A stretch of 64,000 nucleotides of DNA from Thiobacillus denitrificans DSM 12475 (GCF_000376425.1 NZ_AQWL01000001.1:176347-240346), one strand, 5' to 3'; counted from the stretch's first letter, positions 1 to 9,702 are shown. Notes: generated by a model not told the origin, from the letters alone. A program made the numbers and translations.

Positions 1-1038
1 CGGCTGGGCTTGTCCAGCGGCCAGGCGGTGCGCTCCGCTTTCAGCGAGATGCTGGCCGATGTGAAGCGGCTCCGTCCCGACGCCACCCTGGACGGCATCG
101 TCATCGAGCCCATGGTGATGCGTCCGCACGCCCGCGAAGTGTTGCTCGGCATGATCTCGGACCCGGTGCTGGGGCCGGTGATCGTGTTCGGTGCCGGCGG
201 CGTCGACGTCGAAGCCCTGCAGGATCGTGCGGTGACGCTGCCGCCGCTGAACCGTTATCTGGCGCACGACCTGATCCGGCGCACCCGCGTCGCCACCCTG
301 CTGGGCGCGTTCCGCAACCGCCCGCCGGTCGACATGGACGCGCTGGAGAACGTGCTGCTGCGACTGTCGGAAATGGTCTGCGAATTGCCCTGGCTGGCCG
401 AACTGGACATCAATCCGCTGCTGGTGGACGAACGCGGCGCACTGGCGCTGGATGCCCGCATCGTCATCGCTCCCCGCGTGCCGACGGCCGACCGCTACGG
501 CCACATGGCGATCCACCCCTACCCGGCGCATCTGCTGACCTACTGGCAATTGCCCAATGGCAATGACGTCGTCATCCGCCCGATCCGCCCGGAAGATGCC
601 GAACTGACACAGAAGTTCGTGCGCAGCCTGTCCGAGGAAACCAAGTATTTCCGCTTCATGGACGCGGTGAGCGAGCTGTCCCCCGCCATGCTGGCGCGCC
701 TCACCCAGATCGACTACACGCGGGAAATGGCACTGCTGGCGCTGGCAGAAATCGACGGTGGGGAAGTGGAGCTGGGCGTGGCGCGCTATGCCATCAATCC
801 GGACGGTGAGTCCTGCGAATTCGCCCTGGTGGTCGACGACGTGTGGCAGAAGCAGGGGATCGGCCACAAGCTCATGGATGTGCTGATGGACGTGGCGCGC
901 AGCATGGGCCTGAAGACGATGGAGGGCGAGGTGCTGAAAACCAACCGTCCGATGCTGAAACTGGCGGCAGGCCTGGGTTTCCGCAGCGAGCCGCATCCGG
1001 AGGACGATACGGTGCAAAGGATTGCGCGCACCTTGTAA
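1..1038 (+). CDS. acyl-CoA synthetase (NDP-forming)/GNAT acetyltransferase fusion, 3' part
   Basis: The gene enters from the left edge, so only its C-terminal 345 codons are visible. The first ~155 residues match the C-terminal end of the ATP-grasp domain of NDP-forming acyl-CoA synthetases (EPMVMRPHAREVLLGM, VFGAGG, ELDINPLLV). From about residue 195 a GNAT acetyltransferase domain follows with the acetyl-CoA loop QKQGIGHKLM. This order is that of the Pat/PatZ protein lysine acetyltransferases, which acetylate and inhibit acetyl-CoA synthetase in the cytoplasm. The catalytic N-terminal part is outside the window, so it cannot be told whether the synthetase half is active. It converges on the diguanylate cyclase gene downstream. 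Confidence 0.85.
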   Translation, partial: RLGLSSGQAVRSAFSEMLADVKRLRPDATLDGIVIEPMVMRPHAREVLLGMISDPVLGPVIVFGAGGVDVEALQDRAVTLPPLNRYLAHDLIRRTRVATLLGAFRNRPPVDMDALENVLLRLSEMVCELPWLAELDINPLLVDERGALALDARIVIAPRVPTADRYGHMAIHPYPAHLLTYWQLPNGNDVVIRPIRPEDAELTQKFVRSLSEETKYFRFMDAVSELSPAMLARLTQIDYTREMALLALAEIDGGEVELGVARYAINPDGESCEFALVVDDVWQKQGIGHKLMDVLMDVARSMGLKTMEGEVLKTNRPMLKLAAGLGFRSEPHPEDDTVQRIARTL

Positions 1039-1041
1039 GTG

Positions 1042-1069
1042 GTGATCCGGGCGGTTTCCGCCGGATCAC
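1042..1069. terminator. hairpin between convergent genes
   Basis: Arms GTGATCCGG(G)CGG and CCGCCGGATCAC form a ~12-bp stem with one bulged G and a loop of 2-3 T, directly after the stop of the acetyltransferase gene. There is no T run on either side, so it is at best a weak or factor-assisted terminator, possibly serving both convergent genes. Confidence 0.4.
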
Positions 1070-1112
1070 GGGTTCAGGGCCGGCGGCCCTGCGCGGTGGC
1101 CTGCTTGCCGCG

Positions 1113-3002
1113 TCAATGGGGCAGCGGGTGCTGGCGAGTGCAGGTCCGGTTGCGCCCGGCCTTCTTGGCCGCGTAGAGCGCCTGGTCGGCGGTGCTGACC
1201 AGCGAATCGCTATCCGCGGTGCCGGCTTCCCGGGCGGCCACGCCGATGCTGGCGGTGATGGTTCTTGCCGCCTGCCCGATGGTGACTCTTTTCGCTTCCA
1301 GGGTGGCGCGCAGGCGTTCCGCCGACAGCAGCGCGGCCTTGAGGTCGGTGTTGGGGCAAATGACCAGGAACTCCTCGCCGCCGATCCGGCAGACGCTGTC
1401 CCCCCGGCGTGCCGACATGCGCAGGGTGTCGGCCGCCTCGCGCAGGACGTTGTCGCCCGCAGCGTGGCCGTAGGTGTCGTTGATGTGCTTGAAGTGGTCG
1501 ATATCGATCACCATCACCGCAAGCGGCGCACCGGAGCGCGAAGCGGCATTCCACGCCTGTTCGAGCTGGTCCATCGCCGAACGGCGGTTGGGCAGCCCGG
1601 TCAGCAGGTCGGTCAGCGCGGCATTCGCCAGCCGCCGGTTGGCCACGGCCAGCTCGGCGGCAATCTGGCGCAGCTGCGTGCGATCCTTTTCCCAGGCGTT
1701 TTGCAATTGCACCAGGCGTTGCGCAGCGTTGAGCCGCGTACGCAGCCCCTTGGCGCTGATGGTGCTGGGCGCGTAGCCATCCGCGTCGACTTCGTAGGCA
1801 CGCATCAGCTGCGTTTCGCAGTGATCGTCGGCCATCAGCAGAATATGCATGCGACGGCCTTCTTCGGTCGCGCGCAAGGCCTGGCACAATTCCGGGCCGT
1901 CGAGCTGCGGCAGGTTGTAGTGCGCGATGATGACGTGCGGCAGCACTTCCATCGCCAGCGCCAGAGCCGTGTTGCCGTTGTCTGCCGGATAGACGATGTG
2001 GCCGCTGTCTTCGGCCAGCAGCGCCATGGTTTTGCGGCGGCTGAAGGCATTGCCGTCTGCCACCACGATGCGCAGCGGCGACTCGTTTTCCGCGGTCCCC
2101 GCATGACCATGGATGATTTCGGCAAAAGGCGGCAGCCTCGTCGTCGGAATCTTCAGCAGCGCGCCCCAGTCATGCCAGCTGGCGATCACGCCGTCGATGA
2201 AGCCTCCGGCAGCTTCCCGCGGGATGTCGAGTCCGGCCGCCAGCGCCATCCATTCCCGTGCCAGTTGCTGGCGCCTGGCGGCATCTGCCAACCCGAGGTT
2301 GGCGAGCAGGTGCGACAGCCGCAGCATCAGCGTCAGGCTGCTGGTCCGCGAGTCGTGGGGAAAACAGGGGTGATCCGGGTTCTCATAATGGGCGAGCGGC
2401 TCGGTGAAGACTTTGGGAATGCCCCAGTCGGTCAGCATCACGATGCCTAGTTCGCTATGGTCGGTTTCCAGGCGGGCGCGTTCCTGGGCAAGGATCGGCT
2501 GCGCGGGATCGGCATGATGCGCCGTCAGGACCGCGTTGTAATCGTCGGGGTAGGCGGTCGCCAGCGCCAGTTGCCCCACCTGGGCCAGCAGGCCGCAGAC
2601 GAACAGCTCGTCGGCTGCGGCTACCGGTATCCGCGCGCCCAGCGCCTGCATGGTCAGCCCCATCAGCAGCGAATGTGCCCAGTATCCCTGGTAGTCGAAG
2701 GCTTCGCACGCGCCGGCGCGATACTGGTCCAGCAGCGAAAACCCCAGCGCAAGCTGGCGTACCGTCGCCATGCCCTGGCGCACCACGGCTTCCTGCACCG
2801 ATACTACCGGGCGCACGCCGTGCGAAGCGACGTTCGCCAGCTTGATCAGCCGTCCGGACAGCGCGGGGTCGGTCTGCACCACCCGGGCAATTTCGCTCAG
2901 GGTTGCGTTCTCGCGCCGGGATAACTCAAGCACGGCCAGCGCCACCCCCCGTGGACTGGGCAGCTGGCCGCTGATTTTGAGTTGTTCAACCTGTGTCATC
3001 AA
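1113..3002 (-). CDS. HDOD - receiver - GGDEF diguanylate cyclase
   Basis: This 629-residue cytoplasmic signalling protein has three parts: an HDOD domain (about 12-215), a response-regulator receiver-like domain (about 310-430) and a GGDEF domain (about 460-625). The GGDEF signature is GGEEF at 541-545, preceded five residues earlier by the product-inhibition site RRGD (532-535), so cyclic-di-GMP synthesis with feedback control is expected. The receiver is degenerate: the position of the phosphoacceptor aspartate is His361 (VIIAHYNLP) and only one of the two N-terminal acidic residues remains. Control by a histidine kinase is therefore unlikely. The gene stands alone and converges on the preceding acetyltransferase gene. 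Confidence 0.9.
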   Translation of the reverse strand: MMTQVEQLKISGQLPSPRGVALAVLELSRRENATLSEIARVVQTDPALSGRLIKLANVASHGVRPVVSVQEAVVRQGMATVRQLALGFSLLDQYRAGACEAFDYQGYWAHSLLMGLTMQALGARIPVAAADELFVCGLLAQVGQLALATAYPDDYNAVLTAHHADPAQPILAQERARLETDHSELGIVMLTDWGIPKVFTEPLAHYENPDHPCFPHDSRTSSLTLMLRLSHLLANLGLADAARRQQLAREWMALAAGLDIPREAAGGFIDGVIASWHDWGALLKIPTTRLPPFAEIIHGHAGTAENESPLRIVVADGNAFSRRKTMALLAEDSGHIVYPADNGNTALALAMEVLPHVIIAHYNLPQLDGPELCQALRATEEGRRMHILLMADDHCETQLMRAYEVDADGYAPSTISAKGLRTRLNAAQRLVQLQNAWEKDRTQLRQIAAELAVANRRLANAALTDLLTGLPNRRSAMDQLEQAWNAASRSGAPLAVMVIDIDHFKHINDTYGHAAGDNVLREAADTLRMSARRGDSVCRIGGEEFLVICPNTDLKAALLSAERLRATLEAKRVTIGQAARTITASIGVAAREAGTADSDSLVSTADQALYAAKKAGRNRTCTRQHPLPH

Positions 3003-3253
3003 TCAACCTGTTTCGGTGAAGCGAAGGGATGCCGTCGCGGATTGGCAGATCCCGGCCAGAATGCCTCGCGGTCGCCATCCGCGTGGCGGCAGCTTCAGGC
3101 TGAATTCGTGCCGGACTATCGATGGCCGTGTGGGAGCGGCCAGCATGCAGCGAGGCATTCCGGATGCCGCTGTCATGTTTTCAGCAGTGTTATCGACAGG
3201 ATTTCGACAAAATGAAGCCTGCTGTGCGAAGTCCGGGCGTTGCCGGAAGGCCG

Positions 3254-3688
3254 TCAGGCGAGGCCGAGCTTTTGATCCAGGCAGCGTAAATACGCCGCCG
3301 AATCGAATGCCGTGCGGTAGCGCTGTACCTGCCAGATCATTTCCGCGAGACAGTCCATGATGTCGTGCTGGGCGGCCATGGCGTCGCCATGCCGGCCGAG
3401 CAGCCGCTGGTAGCGGTCGCGGATCCCCGGCGGCTGGTCGACCGAGAGCTGCTCGGCGATCGCCAGGTGCATGGATAGATGCAGAAATGGGTTGGTTTCG
3501 CCGGACTCGGGCAGGTAGTCCCGCTCTTTATGGCGCTCGGGCCGATCGAGCATGGCGTGGTATTCGGGGTGCGCCAGCACGGCGTCGAGCGCCGGCTGTT
3601 CTGCGCCTGCCAGCGCCTGTCCGGCGCGGTATTTCGCCCACACGTCGAAGAAGAACTGACGCGCCTGGTCGCGGCTGGGATTAAACAC
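3254..3688 (-). CDS. DUF1841 family protein
   Basis: A 144-residue soluble protein of the DUF1841 family, starting MFNPSRDQARQFFFDVW and carrying the family features ERDYLPESGETNPFLHL and AEMIWQVQR. I chose the GTG at 3688 because the family begins at this motif; this makes it overlap the 3' end of nth by 8 bp, indicating translational coupling. Function is unknown. It is the last gene of the rsx-nth transcription unit; the 251 bp downstream to the next gene hold no gene. Confidence 0.85.
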   Translation of the reverse strand: MFNPSRDQARQFFFDVWAKYRAGQALAGAEQPALDAVLAHPEYHAMLDRPERHKERDYLPESGETNPFLHLSMHLAIAEQLSVDQPPGIRDRYQRLLGRHGDAMAAQHDIMDCLAEMIWQVQRYRTAFDSAAYLRCLDQKLGLA

Positions 3689-4313
3689 GCTTGTCCTTGT
3701 ACTCGCACAGATCCGCAATGATGCATTCGGGGCATTTCGGCTTTCTGGCCTGACACACGTAGCGGCCGTGCAGGATCAGCCAGTGGTGGGCGTCGATGCG
3801 GAATTCGGCGGGGATGGTCTTGAGCAGCTTTTTTTCCACCTCCAGCACGGTCTTGCCGGGGGCCAGGCCGGTGCGGTTGGCGACGCGGAAGATGTGGGTG
3901 TCGACCGCCATGGTCGGCTGGCCGAAAGCGGTGTTCAGAATCACGTTGGCGGTTTTGCGCCCCACGCCGGGCAGCGCTTCGAGCGCGGCGCGCTCGGCGG
4001 GAACCCGGCTGCCATGCTGCTCGACCAGCATCCGGCAGGCGGCGATGAGATGCCTGGCCTTGCTCTTGTAGAGGCCGATGCTCTTGATGTAATCCGCCAG
4101 ACCCGCTTCACCCAGCGCATAGATGGCTTCGGGCGTGTTGGCCACCGGAAACAGCCTGCGCGTCGCCAGGTTCACCCCCTTGTCGGTGGCCTGCGCCGAG
4201 AGCACCACCGCCACCAGCAGTTCGAATGGCGTGGCGTACTCAAGCTCGGTGGTGGGATGCGGATTGGCCGCGCGCAGGCGGCTGAAGATTTCGCGACGTT
4301 TGGCTGGATTCAT
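3681..4313 (-). CDS. nth: endonuclease III
   Basis: A 210-residue DNA glycosylase/AP lyase of base-excision repair that removes oxidised pyrimidines. Visible are the helix-hairpin-helix with the catalytic lysine (LPGVGRKTANV), the catalytic aspartate (VDTHIFRVANR) and the C-terminal [4Fe-4S] ligands in the classic C-x6-C-x2-C-x5-C spacing (CQARKPKCPECIIADLC). Length is normal for the family. Its place directly behind rsxABCDGE is the same as in Escherichia coli, and both products contain or handle iron-sulfur clusters. Confidence 0.97.
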   Translation of the reverse strand: MNPAKRREIFSRLRAANPHPTTELEYATPFELLVAVVLSAQATDKGVNLATRRLFPVANTPEAIYALGEAGLADYIKSIGLYKSKARHLIAACRMLVEQHGSRVPAERAALEALPGVGRKTANVILNTAFGQPTMAVDTHIFRVANRTGLAPGKTVLEVEKKLLKTIPAEFRIDAHHWLILHGRYVCQARKPKCPECIIADLCEYKDKRV

Positions 4314-4335
4314 GGCGAGCGTGGCATGCGGCGCG

Positions 4336-4488
4336 TCACTGCGTATCGAGCGACTTCTTCAATGCCTGTTTTTCGGCTTGCCGCTGGGCACTGGCCGGTT
4401 TTTCATGTGCGCCGGCACGGCGCTGGATCGCCAGTGCGACATAGGGATTGCGCGGCTTGGGAACGCGTTTTTTCAGCGGCGGCTTCAT
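4336..4488 (-). CDS. small basic protein between rsxE and nth
   Basis: A 50-residue, very basic protein (MKPPLKKRVPKPRNPYVAL... ending KKSLDTQ) without membrane segment or cysteine. Its ATG overlaps the rsxE stop in an ATGA, so it is translationally coupled to the Rsx operon. Proline/lysine-rich proteins at this position occur in related genomes as hypotheticals, as far as I recall; function is unknown. The overlap and operon position are the main evidence that it is real. Confidence 0.65.
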   Translation of the reverse strand: MKPPLKKRVPKPRNPYVALAIQRRAGAHEKPASAQRQAEKQALKKSLDTQ

Positions 4489-5162
4489 GCCGCAACCGGC
4501 ACGGCTGCGCGGGCGCGCTGTTCGGCGCGCGCCTTGTTCCAGTTGTTCGCGGCGATCAGCAGCCCCAGCGCTATGAAGGCGCCGGGTGGCAGGATCGCCA
4601 GCAGAAAGCCCTTGTAGCCGGGCAGCAGGTGCAGCACGAATTGCTTGGCTTCCTCGCCGAACACCAGGTCGATGCCGGACAGCAGCGTACCCTGTCCGGC
4701 GAGTTCGCGGATCGCGCCCAGCACCACCAGCACCAGCGTCAGGCCCAGGCCCATCGCAATCGCATCGACTACGCTGTGCAGCGGGTGATTCTTGGAGGCA
4801 AACGCGTCGGCGCGCGCCAGCACGATGCAGTTGGTGGTGATCAGCGGGATAAAGATCCCCAGCACCAGATACAGCGGGTGCACGAAGGCATTCATCGCCA
4901 GATCGATCACCGTGACCAGCGCGGCGATGATGAGCACGAACACGGGAATGCGGATTTCGTTCGGCACGAAATGGCGCACGCCCGACACCGCCCCGCTGGA
5001 GGCGGCCATCACCAGCACGGTCGCCAGCCCCAGCGACAGCGCGTTGATGACGTTGTTGCTGATTGCCAGCAGCGGACACAGGCCGAGTAGTTGCACCAGC
5101 CCGGTGTTTTGCTTGATGAGGCCGTTGTGAAACAGGCTGCGGAATTCTGTTGCGGTGATCAT
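4485..5162 (-). CDS. rsxE: electron transport complex subunit RsxE/RnfE
   Basis: A 225-residue integral membrane subunit of the Rsx/Rnf complex, with about six hydrophobic segments and the conserved stretches NTGLVQLLGLCPLLA, LGIFIPLITTNC and LGAIRELAGQGTL. RnfE and RnfA are paralogues that together hold a membrane-embedded iron-sulfur centre via conserved cysteines (LCP and TNC here). The start at 5162 overlaps the rsxG stop by ATGA. The complex couples ferredoxin/NADH redox chemistry to ion movement, or keeps SoxR reduced; which applies here is not shown by the sequence. Confidence 0.95.
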   Translation of the reverse strand: MITATEFRSLFHNGLIKQNTGLVQLLGLCPLLAISNNVINALSLGLATVLVMAASSGAVSGVRHFVPNEIRIPVFVLIIAALVTVIDLAMNAFVHPLYLVLGIFIPLITTNCIVLARADAFASKNHPLHSVVDAIAMGLGLTLVLVVLGAIRELAGQGTLLSGIDLVFGEEAKQFVLHLLPGYKGFLLAILPPGAFIALGLLIAANNWNKARAEQRARAAVPVAA

Positions 5163-5812
5163 GGTTGGGCTCCTGGCTCGGGCGTGGCCACCAGTGCGGC
5201 GCGGTGGCGCGCAAAATAGTCTAGCGCGCTTTTGACCGCCTTGACCACGGCGCGTGGGGTGATGGTGGCGCCGGCGCGGGCATCGAAGACGCCGCCGTCC
5301 TTCGCCACTTTCCAGTGCTTGGGCGGCGGGGCGGTCAGCGATTTGCCGGCAAACTGGTCGATCCAGGCGCTTTTGGCGCGGTCGATGTAATCGCCCAGTC
5401 CCGGTGTTTCGCGGTGCGCGGTGACGCGCACGCCGGTCACGTTGCCGTCGATGTCGATGCCGACCAGCAGGGCGATGTCGCCGCTGTAGCCGTCCGGCGC
5501 GACGGCTTCCAGCACCACGCCGCTGACGGCGCCGCCACGGCGGGCGATCCATATCGCCGAAGGCTTGCGGGTGCCGAGCAGCACGTCAGGCGGCGCGCTT
5601 TGCTGGCTGGCCAGCAGGTCGTTGTCGTACAGGGCGGCGGGCAATACCTGGCTGATGAGCGCGAATTTCTCCGCCTGCTGGCTGCGGGCGATGGTCGGCT
5701 CGGTGCGGTCATGGGTGAACGCCAGTATCGCGGTGCCGATCAGCGAAAATACGAGCAGGATGAGGCCGGTGCGCAGTGCATTACGCAGGGCCGCGCGGAT
5801 TTGCGAATTCAT
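5159..5812 (-). CDS. rsxG: electron transport complex subunit RsxG/RnfG
   Basis: A 217-residue protein with one N-terminal membrane anchor (about residues 13-33) and a periplasmic FMN-binding domain. The covalent flavin attachment motif is AGATITPRAVVKAVK, where the family has (S/T)GAT(T), with the acceptor threonine present. The start at 5812 overlaps the rsxD stop by four bases and the gene end overlaps the rsxE start, so the whole unit is translated in a coupled fashion. Confidence 0.94.
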   Translation of the reverse strand: MNSQIRAALRNALRTGLILLVFSLIGTAILAFTHDRTEPTIARSQQAEKFALISQVLPAALYDNDLLASQQSAPPDVLLGTRKPSAIWIARRGGAVSGVVLEAVAPDGYSGDIALLVGIDIDGNVTGVRVTAHRETPGLGDYIDRAKSAWIDQFAGKSLTAPPPKHWKVAKDGGVFDARAGATITPRAVVKAVKSALDYFARHRAALVATPEPGAQP

Positions 5813-6843
5813 GCGGGTGGTGCCTTGGCCTTTTTCGCACCGCCATAAATGCGCGGCTGGGTGTATTGATCGATCAGCGGCACGCACAGGTTCATCAGCA
5901 GGATGGCAAACGCGACGCCATCGGGATAGCCGCCCCAGGTGCGGATGACGATGGTGAGAAAGCCCGCGCCGAGGCCGAAGATCAACTTGCCGCGCGGCGT
6001 CGTGGCGCCGGATACCGGGTCGGTGGCGATGAAGAATGCGCCGAGCATCACCGACGGTGCGAACAGATGGAACCACGGTGCGCCGAAACGTCCGGCGTCG
6101 AAGAAGTGCAGGAAGCCCGCGGTGAGCCAGATGCCGGCGAGGAACGCCAGCGGCACCTGCCAGCTGATGATGCGCAAGGCCCACAGCACGAGGCCGCCGA
6201 GCAGGAACGCCGTCGCCAGCCACTCGAAACCGATGCCGCCGTAGTGGCCGAAAACCGGCTGCGTCATGATTTCATCGACGGTATGCTGCTGCAGCAGGCC
6301 GGTGCGCAGCGAGTCCAGCGGCGTCGCCATGGTGACGGCGTCGAGCGTGGCCTTCGACACGTCGCCACCGAAAATCACGCTCGCGCTTTGTGCCAGGGTA
6401 AGCGGCGCCGCGGTCAGTTCGAGCGGGCCCGCCCACTGCGTCATCTGCACCGGGAACGACACGATCAGCACCGCGTAGCCGACCATCGCCGGATTGAAGA
6501 TGTTCTGCCCCAGGCCGCCATACAGGTGCTTGGCGACCACGATGGCAAACAGCGTGCCGGTGACGATCAGCCACCATGGTGCCAGCGCAGGCAGCGAGAG
6601 TGCCAGCAGCCAGGCGGTGACGACGGCCGACAGGTCGGTGAGAAAGGGTTGGGCCGGATAGCTGCGCGCTTTTAGCATCGCCGCTTCGGCGGCCAGCGCG
6701 GTGACGGTGGCGAGTGACAGGGTGACGAGGATGCCCGGCCCGAACACCCAGACGTACACCGCAATGCCGGGCAGCAGCGCCGCCAGCACCCAGGCCATGA
6801 CCTGGGTGACGCTGCTGCGATCGATAATGAAAGGGGAGGGCAT
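5809..6843 (-). CDS. rsxD: electron transport complex subunit RsxD/RnfD
   Basis: A 344-residue polytopic membrane subunit, NqrB/RnfD family. Family hallmarks are GLGQNIFNPAMVGYA, the flavin-acceptor region VTMATPLDSLR (covalent FMN on the threonine) and ATDPVSGATTPRG. Eight or more hydrophobic segments are evident. It lies 23 bp behind rsxC and overlaps rsxG by ATGA. Confidence 0.95.
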   Translation of the reverse strand: MPSPFIIDRSSVTQVMAWVLAALLPGIAVYVWVFGPGILVTLSLATVTALAAEAAMLKARSYPAQPFLTDLSAVVTAWLLALSLPALAPWWLIVTGTLFAIVVAKHLYGGLGQNIFNPAMVGYAVLIVSFPVQMTQWAGPLELTAAPLTLAQSASVIFGGDVSKATLDAVTMATPLDSLRTGLLQQHTVDEIMTQPVFGHYGGIGFEWLATAFLLGGLVLWALRIISWQVPLAFLAGIWLTAGFLHFFDAGRFGAPWFHLFAPSVMLGAFFIATDPVSGATTPRGKLIFGLGAGFLTIVIRTWGGYPDGVAFAILLMNLCVPLIDQYTQPRIYGGAKKAKAPPA

Positions 6844-6866
6844 GATGCGTTTTCTTCCGTGACGCC

Positions 6867-8531
6867 TTAGGGTTTCTCTTCGGACTCCAGCGGTTGGTGC
6901 GCCAGCTCGCGGATTTTAGCCCGGCGCGCCTCGATTTCCTCGATCTCTTGCTGGGTGCCGGGCGACAGATGGTCGGTGTTCTTCGGCACTGTCCCGGCTT
7001 TTTTTGCCTGCGCGCGGGCGAGTGCGGCAGCGATCAGCGCTTTCTTGGCATCGGCTTCGCTGGGGGCGGCGGCGTCGGGTGCGGCGGCAAGCTCGGCGCG
7101 CTTGGCCTGGGCCTTGGCGGCAAGCTTCTCGGCTTTTTCCTTTTTCTCGCGCTCCTGCCGGAACTGGCGGAACGCGTGGCGTTCGCGCGCGAGGTCGGCG
7201 GCACGCTTGTCCTTTTCGCGAGTCCAGATTTCGCCCTTGGCGTAGCGGTAGAAGTCGACCAGCGGGATGTGGCTGGGGCAGACGTAGCTGCAGCAGCCAC
7301 ACTCGATGCAGTCGAACAGATGGTATTCCTGCGCACGGCCGAAATCGGCCGCCTTGGCGAAGCGGAACAGTTCCTGCGGCTGCAGTTCCGCCGGGCAGGC
7401 GTCGGCGCAGCGGGTGCAGCGGATGCACGGCAAAGCCTTGGGCAGCGGCGGGAACAGCTCGGCCGACTGCACCAGGATGCAGTTGGTGGCCTTGACCACC
7501 GGTACATCGAGATTCGGCATCGGCATGCCCATCATCGGTCCGCCCATCAGTACGCCGGTGGTGCCGTCGCGGTCGCCCGCCAGGGTGATCAGCGTATGCA
7601 TCGGCGTGCCGATCAGCACTTCGAAGTTCTGCGGGCGCAGCACGTGGCCGGTGACGGTGACCAGCCGCGAGATCAGGGGTTCGCCATGGTGCACCGCGCG
7701 AGCCAGCGCGTAGGCGGTACCGACGTTGAACACCTGGATGCCGATGTCGGTGGACAGCTTGCCGGACGGGACTTCCCTGCCGGTGAGCACCTGGATCATC
7801 TGCTTGGCGCCGCCGCCGGGGTAGCGCGCCGGCACGACCACGATTTCCACTGCAAAATCCATCCGGGCCGCGGCCGCATGCATCGCGGCGACGGCTTCCG
7901 GCTTGTTGTCCTCGATGCCGACGAGGATTTCCGTGCTGCCCAGCAGGTGGCGCATGATCGCCACGCCCTGCAGGATCTCGTCGGCACGGGTGCGCATCAG
8001 CACGTCGTCGCAGGTGATCCACGGCTCGCATTCGCCGCCGTTGATGATGAGGGTGGGACAGTGCTGCGTCGCGCCAGGGTCGAGCTTGACCGCGCTGGGG
8101 AACACCGCGCCGCCGAGGCCGGCCAGCCCCAGGTCGCGCAGCCGTATGCGCAGGTCGGCCGGCGCCAGCGTCCGGTAATCGAGCGGGCCATGTTCTATCC
8201 ATTCGTCGCGGCCGTCGGTTTCGATGCTGATGCACAGGTCGGGAAGACCGGAGATATGCGGCACCGGCTGCAGGTCGATGGCGGTGACGATGCCCGAGCT
8301 GGAGGCATGCACTGCCGCTGAGATGGTGCCGTCGGCTTCCCCGATCATCTGGCCTTTCAGCACCCGGTCGCCCACGTTGACCAGCGGTTTGGCCGGGTTG
8401 CCGATGTGCTGACGCAGCGGGATGACCAGTTTCCTCGGCAGCGGCGCGGCGTGGATCGGCCGTGCGTTCGACTCCGTCTTGTGCTCGGGTGGATGCACGC
8501 CACCCTTGAATTTGAAGAGTTCGCGGCTCAT
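6867..8531 (-). CDS. rsxC: electron transport complex subunit RsxC/RnfC
   Basis: A 554-residue peripheral NADH/FMN-binding subunit. The start [18 protein letters not shown] fits the family and its ATG overlaps the rsxB stop (ATGA). A glycine-rich FMN/NADH region ([25 protein letters not shown]) is followed by two [4Fe-4S] motifs, [12 protein letters not shown] and [12 protein letters not shown]. The last ~120 residues are a lysine/alanine-rich, likely helical tail ([19 protein letters not shown]...), as in many gammaproteobacterial RsxC proteins, and low in complexity. Confidence 0.95.
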   Translation of the reverse strand: MSRELFKFKGGVHPPEHKTESNARPIHAAPLPRKLVIPLRQHIGNPAKPLVNVGDRVLKGQMIGEADGTISAAVHASSSGIVTAIDLQPVPHISGLPDLCISIETDGRDEWIEHGPLDYRTLAPADLRIRLRDLGLAGLGGAVFPSAVKLDPGATQHCPTLIINGGECEPWITCDDVLMRTRADEILQGVAIMRHLLGSTEILVGIEDNKPEAVAAMHAAAARMDFAVEIVVVPARYPGGGAKQMIQVLTGREVPSGKLSTDIGIQVFNVGTAYALARAVHHGEPLISRLVTVTGHVLRPQNFEVLIGTPMHTLITLAGDRDGTTGVLMGGPMMGMPMPNLDVPVVKATNCILVQSAELFPPLPKALPCIRCTRCADACPAELQPQELFRFAKAADFGRAQEYHLFDCIECGCCSYVCPSHIPLVDFYRYAKGEIWTREKDKRAADLARERHAFRQFRQEREKKEKAEKLAAKAQAKRAELAAAPDAAAPSEADAKKALIAAALARAQAKKAGTVPKNTDHLSPGTQQEIEEIEARRAKIRELAHQPLESEEKP

Positions 8532-9094
8532 GCGCTGCTGTCTCCGGAAACCTGCTTCAGCATCACCACCGGATGCTTCCACTTCCAGTGCGGCAGATCT
8601 TCGGCGATCGGCACCATGGTGATGCAGTCGACCGGGCACGGCGGCAGGCACAGTTCGCAGCCGGTGCACTCGGCCGCAATGATGGTGTGCATCTGCTTGG
8701 CGGCACCGGAAATGGCGTCGACCGGGCAGGCCTGGATGCACAGGGTACAGCCGATGCAGGTCTGTTCGTCGATGAAGGCCACCGACTTGGGCTTGGGCGC
8801 GCCATGGCTTTCGTCGAGCGGCTTGGGTTCCACGCCGAGCAGGTCGGCCAGTTTTTTCACCCCTTCCTCGCCGCCTGGCGGGCACAGGTTGATGTCCGCC
8901 TCGCCCTTGGCGATCGCCTCGGCGTAGGGCCGGCAGCCGAGAAATCCGCACTGCCCGCACTGCGTCTGCGGCAGAATGGCGTCGATCTTTTCCGCCAGCG
9001 GGTTGCCTTCCACCTTGAAGCGGATGGCCGACCATCCGAGCGCCAGCCCGATCGCCACTGCGATACCGGCCATCACCAGAATGGCGGCAAGCAT
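8528..9094 (-). CDS. rsxB: electron transport complex subunit RsxB/RnfB
   Basis: A 188-residue iron-sulfur protein with an N-terminal membrane helix. A Fe-S domain ([22 protein letters not shown]) is followed by two ferredoxin-type 4Fe-4S motifs, [16 protein letters not shown] and [16 protein letters not shown]. In Rnf/Rsx complexes it passes electrons between RsxC and the membrane flavoproteins. Its ATG overlaps the rsxA stop by one base. Confidence 0.96.
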   Translation of the reverse strand: MLAAILVMAGIAVAIGLALGWSAIRFKVEGNPLAEKIDAILPQTQCGQCGFLGCRPYAEAIAKGEADINLCPPGGEEGVKKLADLLGVEPKPLDESHGAPKPKSVAFIDEQTCIGCTLCIQACPVDAISGAAKQMHTIIAAECTGCELCLPPCPVDCITMVPIAEDLPHWKWKHPVVMLKQVSGDSSA

Positions 9095-9696
9095 TATTTG
9101 ACCAGCCCGGAGAAACCCATGAATGCGAGCGACATCAAGCCTGCGGTGATCATTGCAATGCTGGTGCCCTTGAACGGCGAAGGAACGTCACACGTCTCCA
9201 TCCGTTCGCGGATGCCGGCAAACAGGATCAGCACCATGGTGAAGCCGAGCGCACCGCCAGCGCCGAAAAACAGCGATTCGACGAAGTTGTGCTGTTCCTG
9301 CGCATTGAGCAGTGGAATCCCCAGTACTGCGCAGTTGGTGGTGATGAGCGGCAGATAGATCCCCAGCACCTGGTACAGCACCGGGCTGGATTTGTGGATG
9401 AACATCTCGGTGAACTGCACGATCCCGGCGATCACCACGATGAACGACAGCGTGCGCAGATAGAACAATTCGGGGCCGAGCAGGTATTCGTTGACGAGAT
9501 AGCTCGCACCGGACGCCAGCGTCAGCACGAAGGCCGTCGCCAGCCCCATGCCGATCGCTGCTTCCAGTTTCTTCGATACGCCCATGAACGGGCATAGGCC
9601 GAGTATCTTGGCCATCACGATGTTGTTCACGAACACCGTGGAAATAATGATGAGGATGTAGGTTTCCAAAACAGCCAGCCCAACGCAATACCACAT
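9094..9696 (-). CDS. rsxA: electron transport complex subunit RsxA/RnfA
   Basis: A 200-residue polytopic membrane protein with the family signatures [23 protein letters not shown] and [17 protein letters not shown] use the ATG at 9696 because AAAGG lies six bases upstream; a TTG at 9669 would give a start ([12 protein letters not shown]) nearer to the usual family N-terminus. It is the first gene of the rsx unit. The ribosome site of the ATG start is the outer part of the 3' arm of a perfect hairpin (9703-9735), which may couple expression to RNA folding. Confidence 0.93.
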   Translation of the reverse strand: MWYCVGLAVLETYILIIISTVFVNNIVMAKILGLCPFMGVSKKLEAAIGMGLATAFVLTLASGASYLVNEYLLGPELFYLRTLSFIVVIAGIVQFTEMFIHKSSPVLYQVLGIYLPLITTNCAVLGIPLLNAQEQHNFVESLFFGAGGALGFTMVLILFAGIRERMETCDVPSPFKGTSIAMITAGLMSLAFMGFSGLVK

Positions 9697-9702
9697 TATC
9701 CG

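Noticed and set aside
843..2450. 535-codon plus-strand frame overlapping the first two genes
   Set aside because: Antisense to the HDOD-REC-GGDEF gene, whose domains are unmistakable.
6894..8321. 475-codon plus-strand frame opposite rsxC
   Set aside because: Antisense shadow; rsxC carries intact Fe-S motifs.
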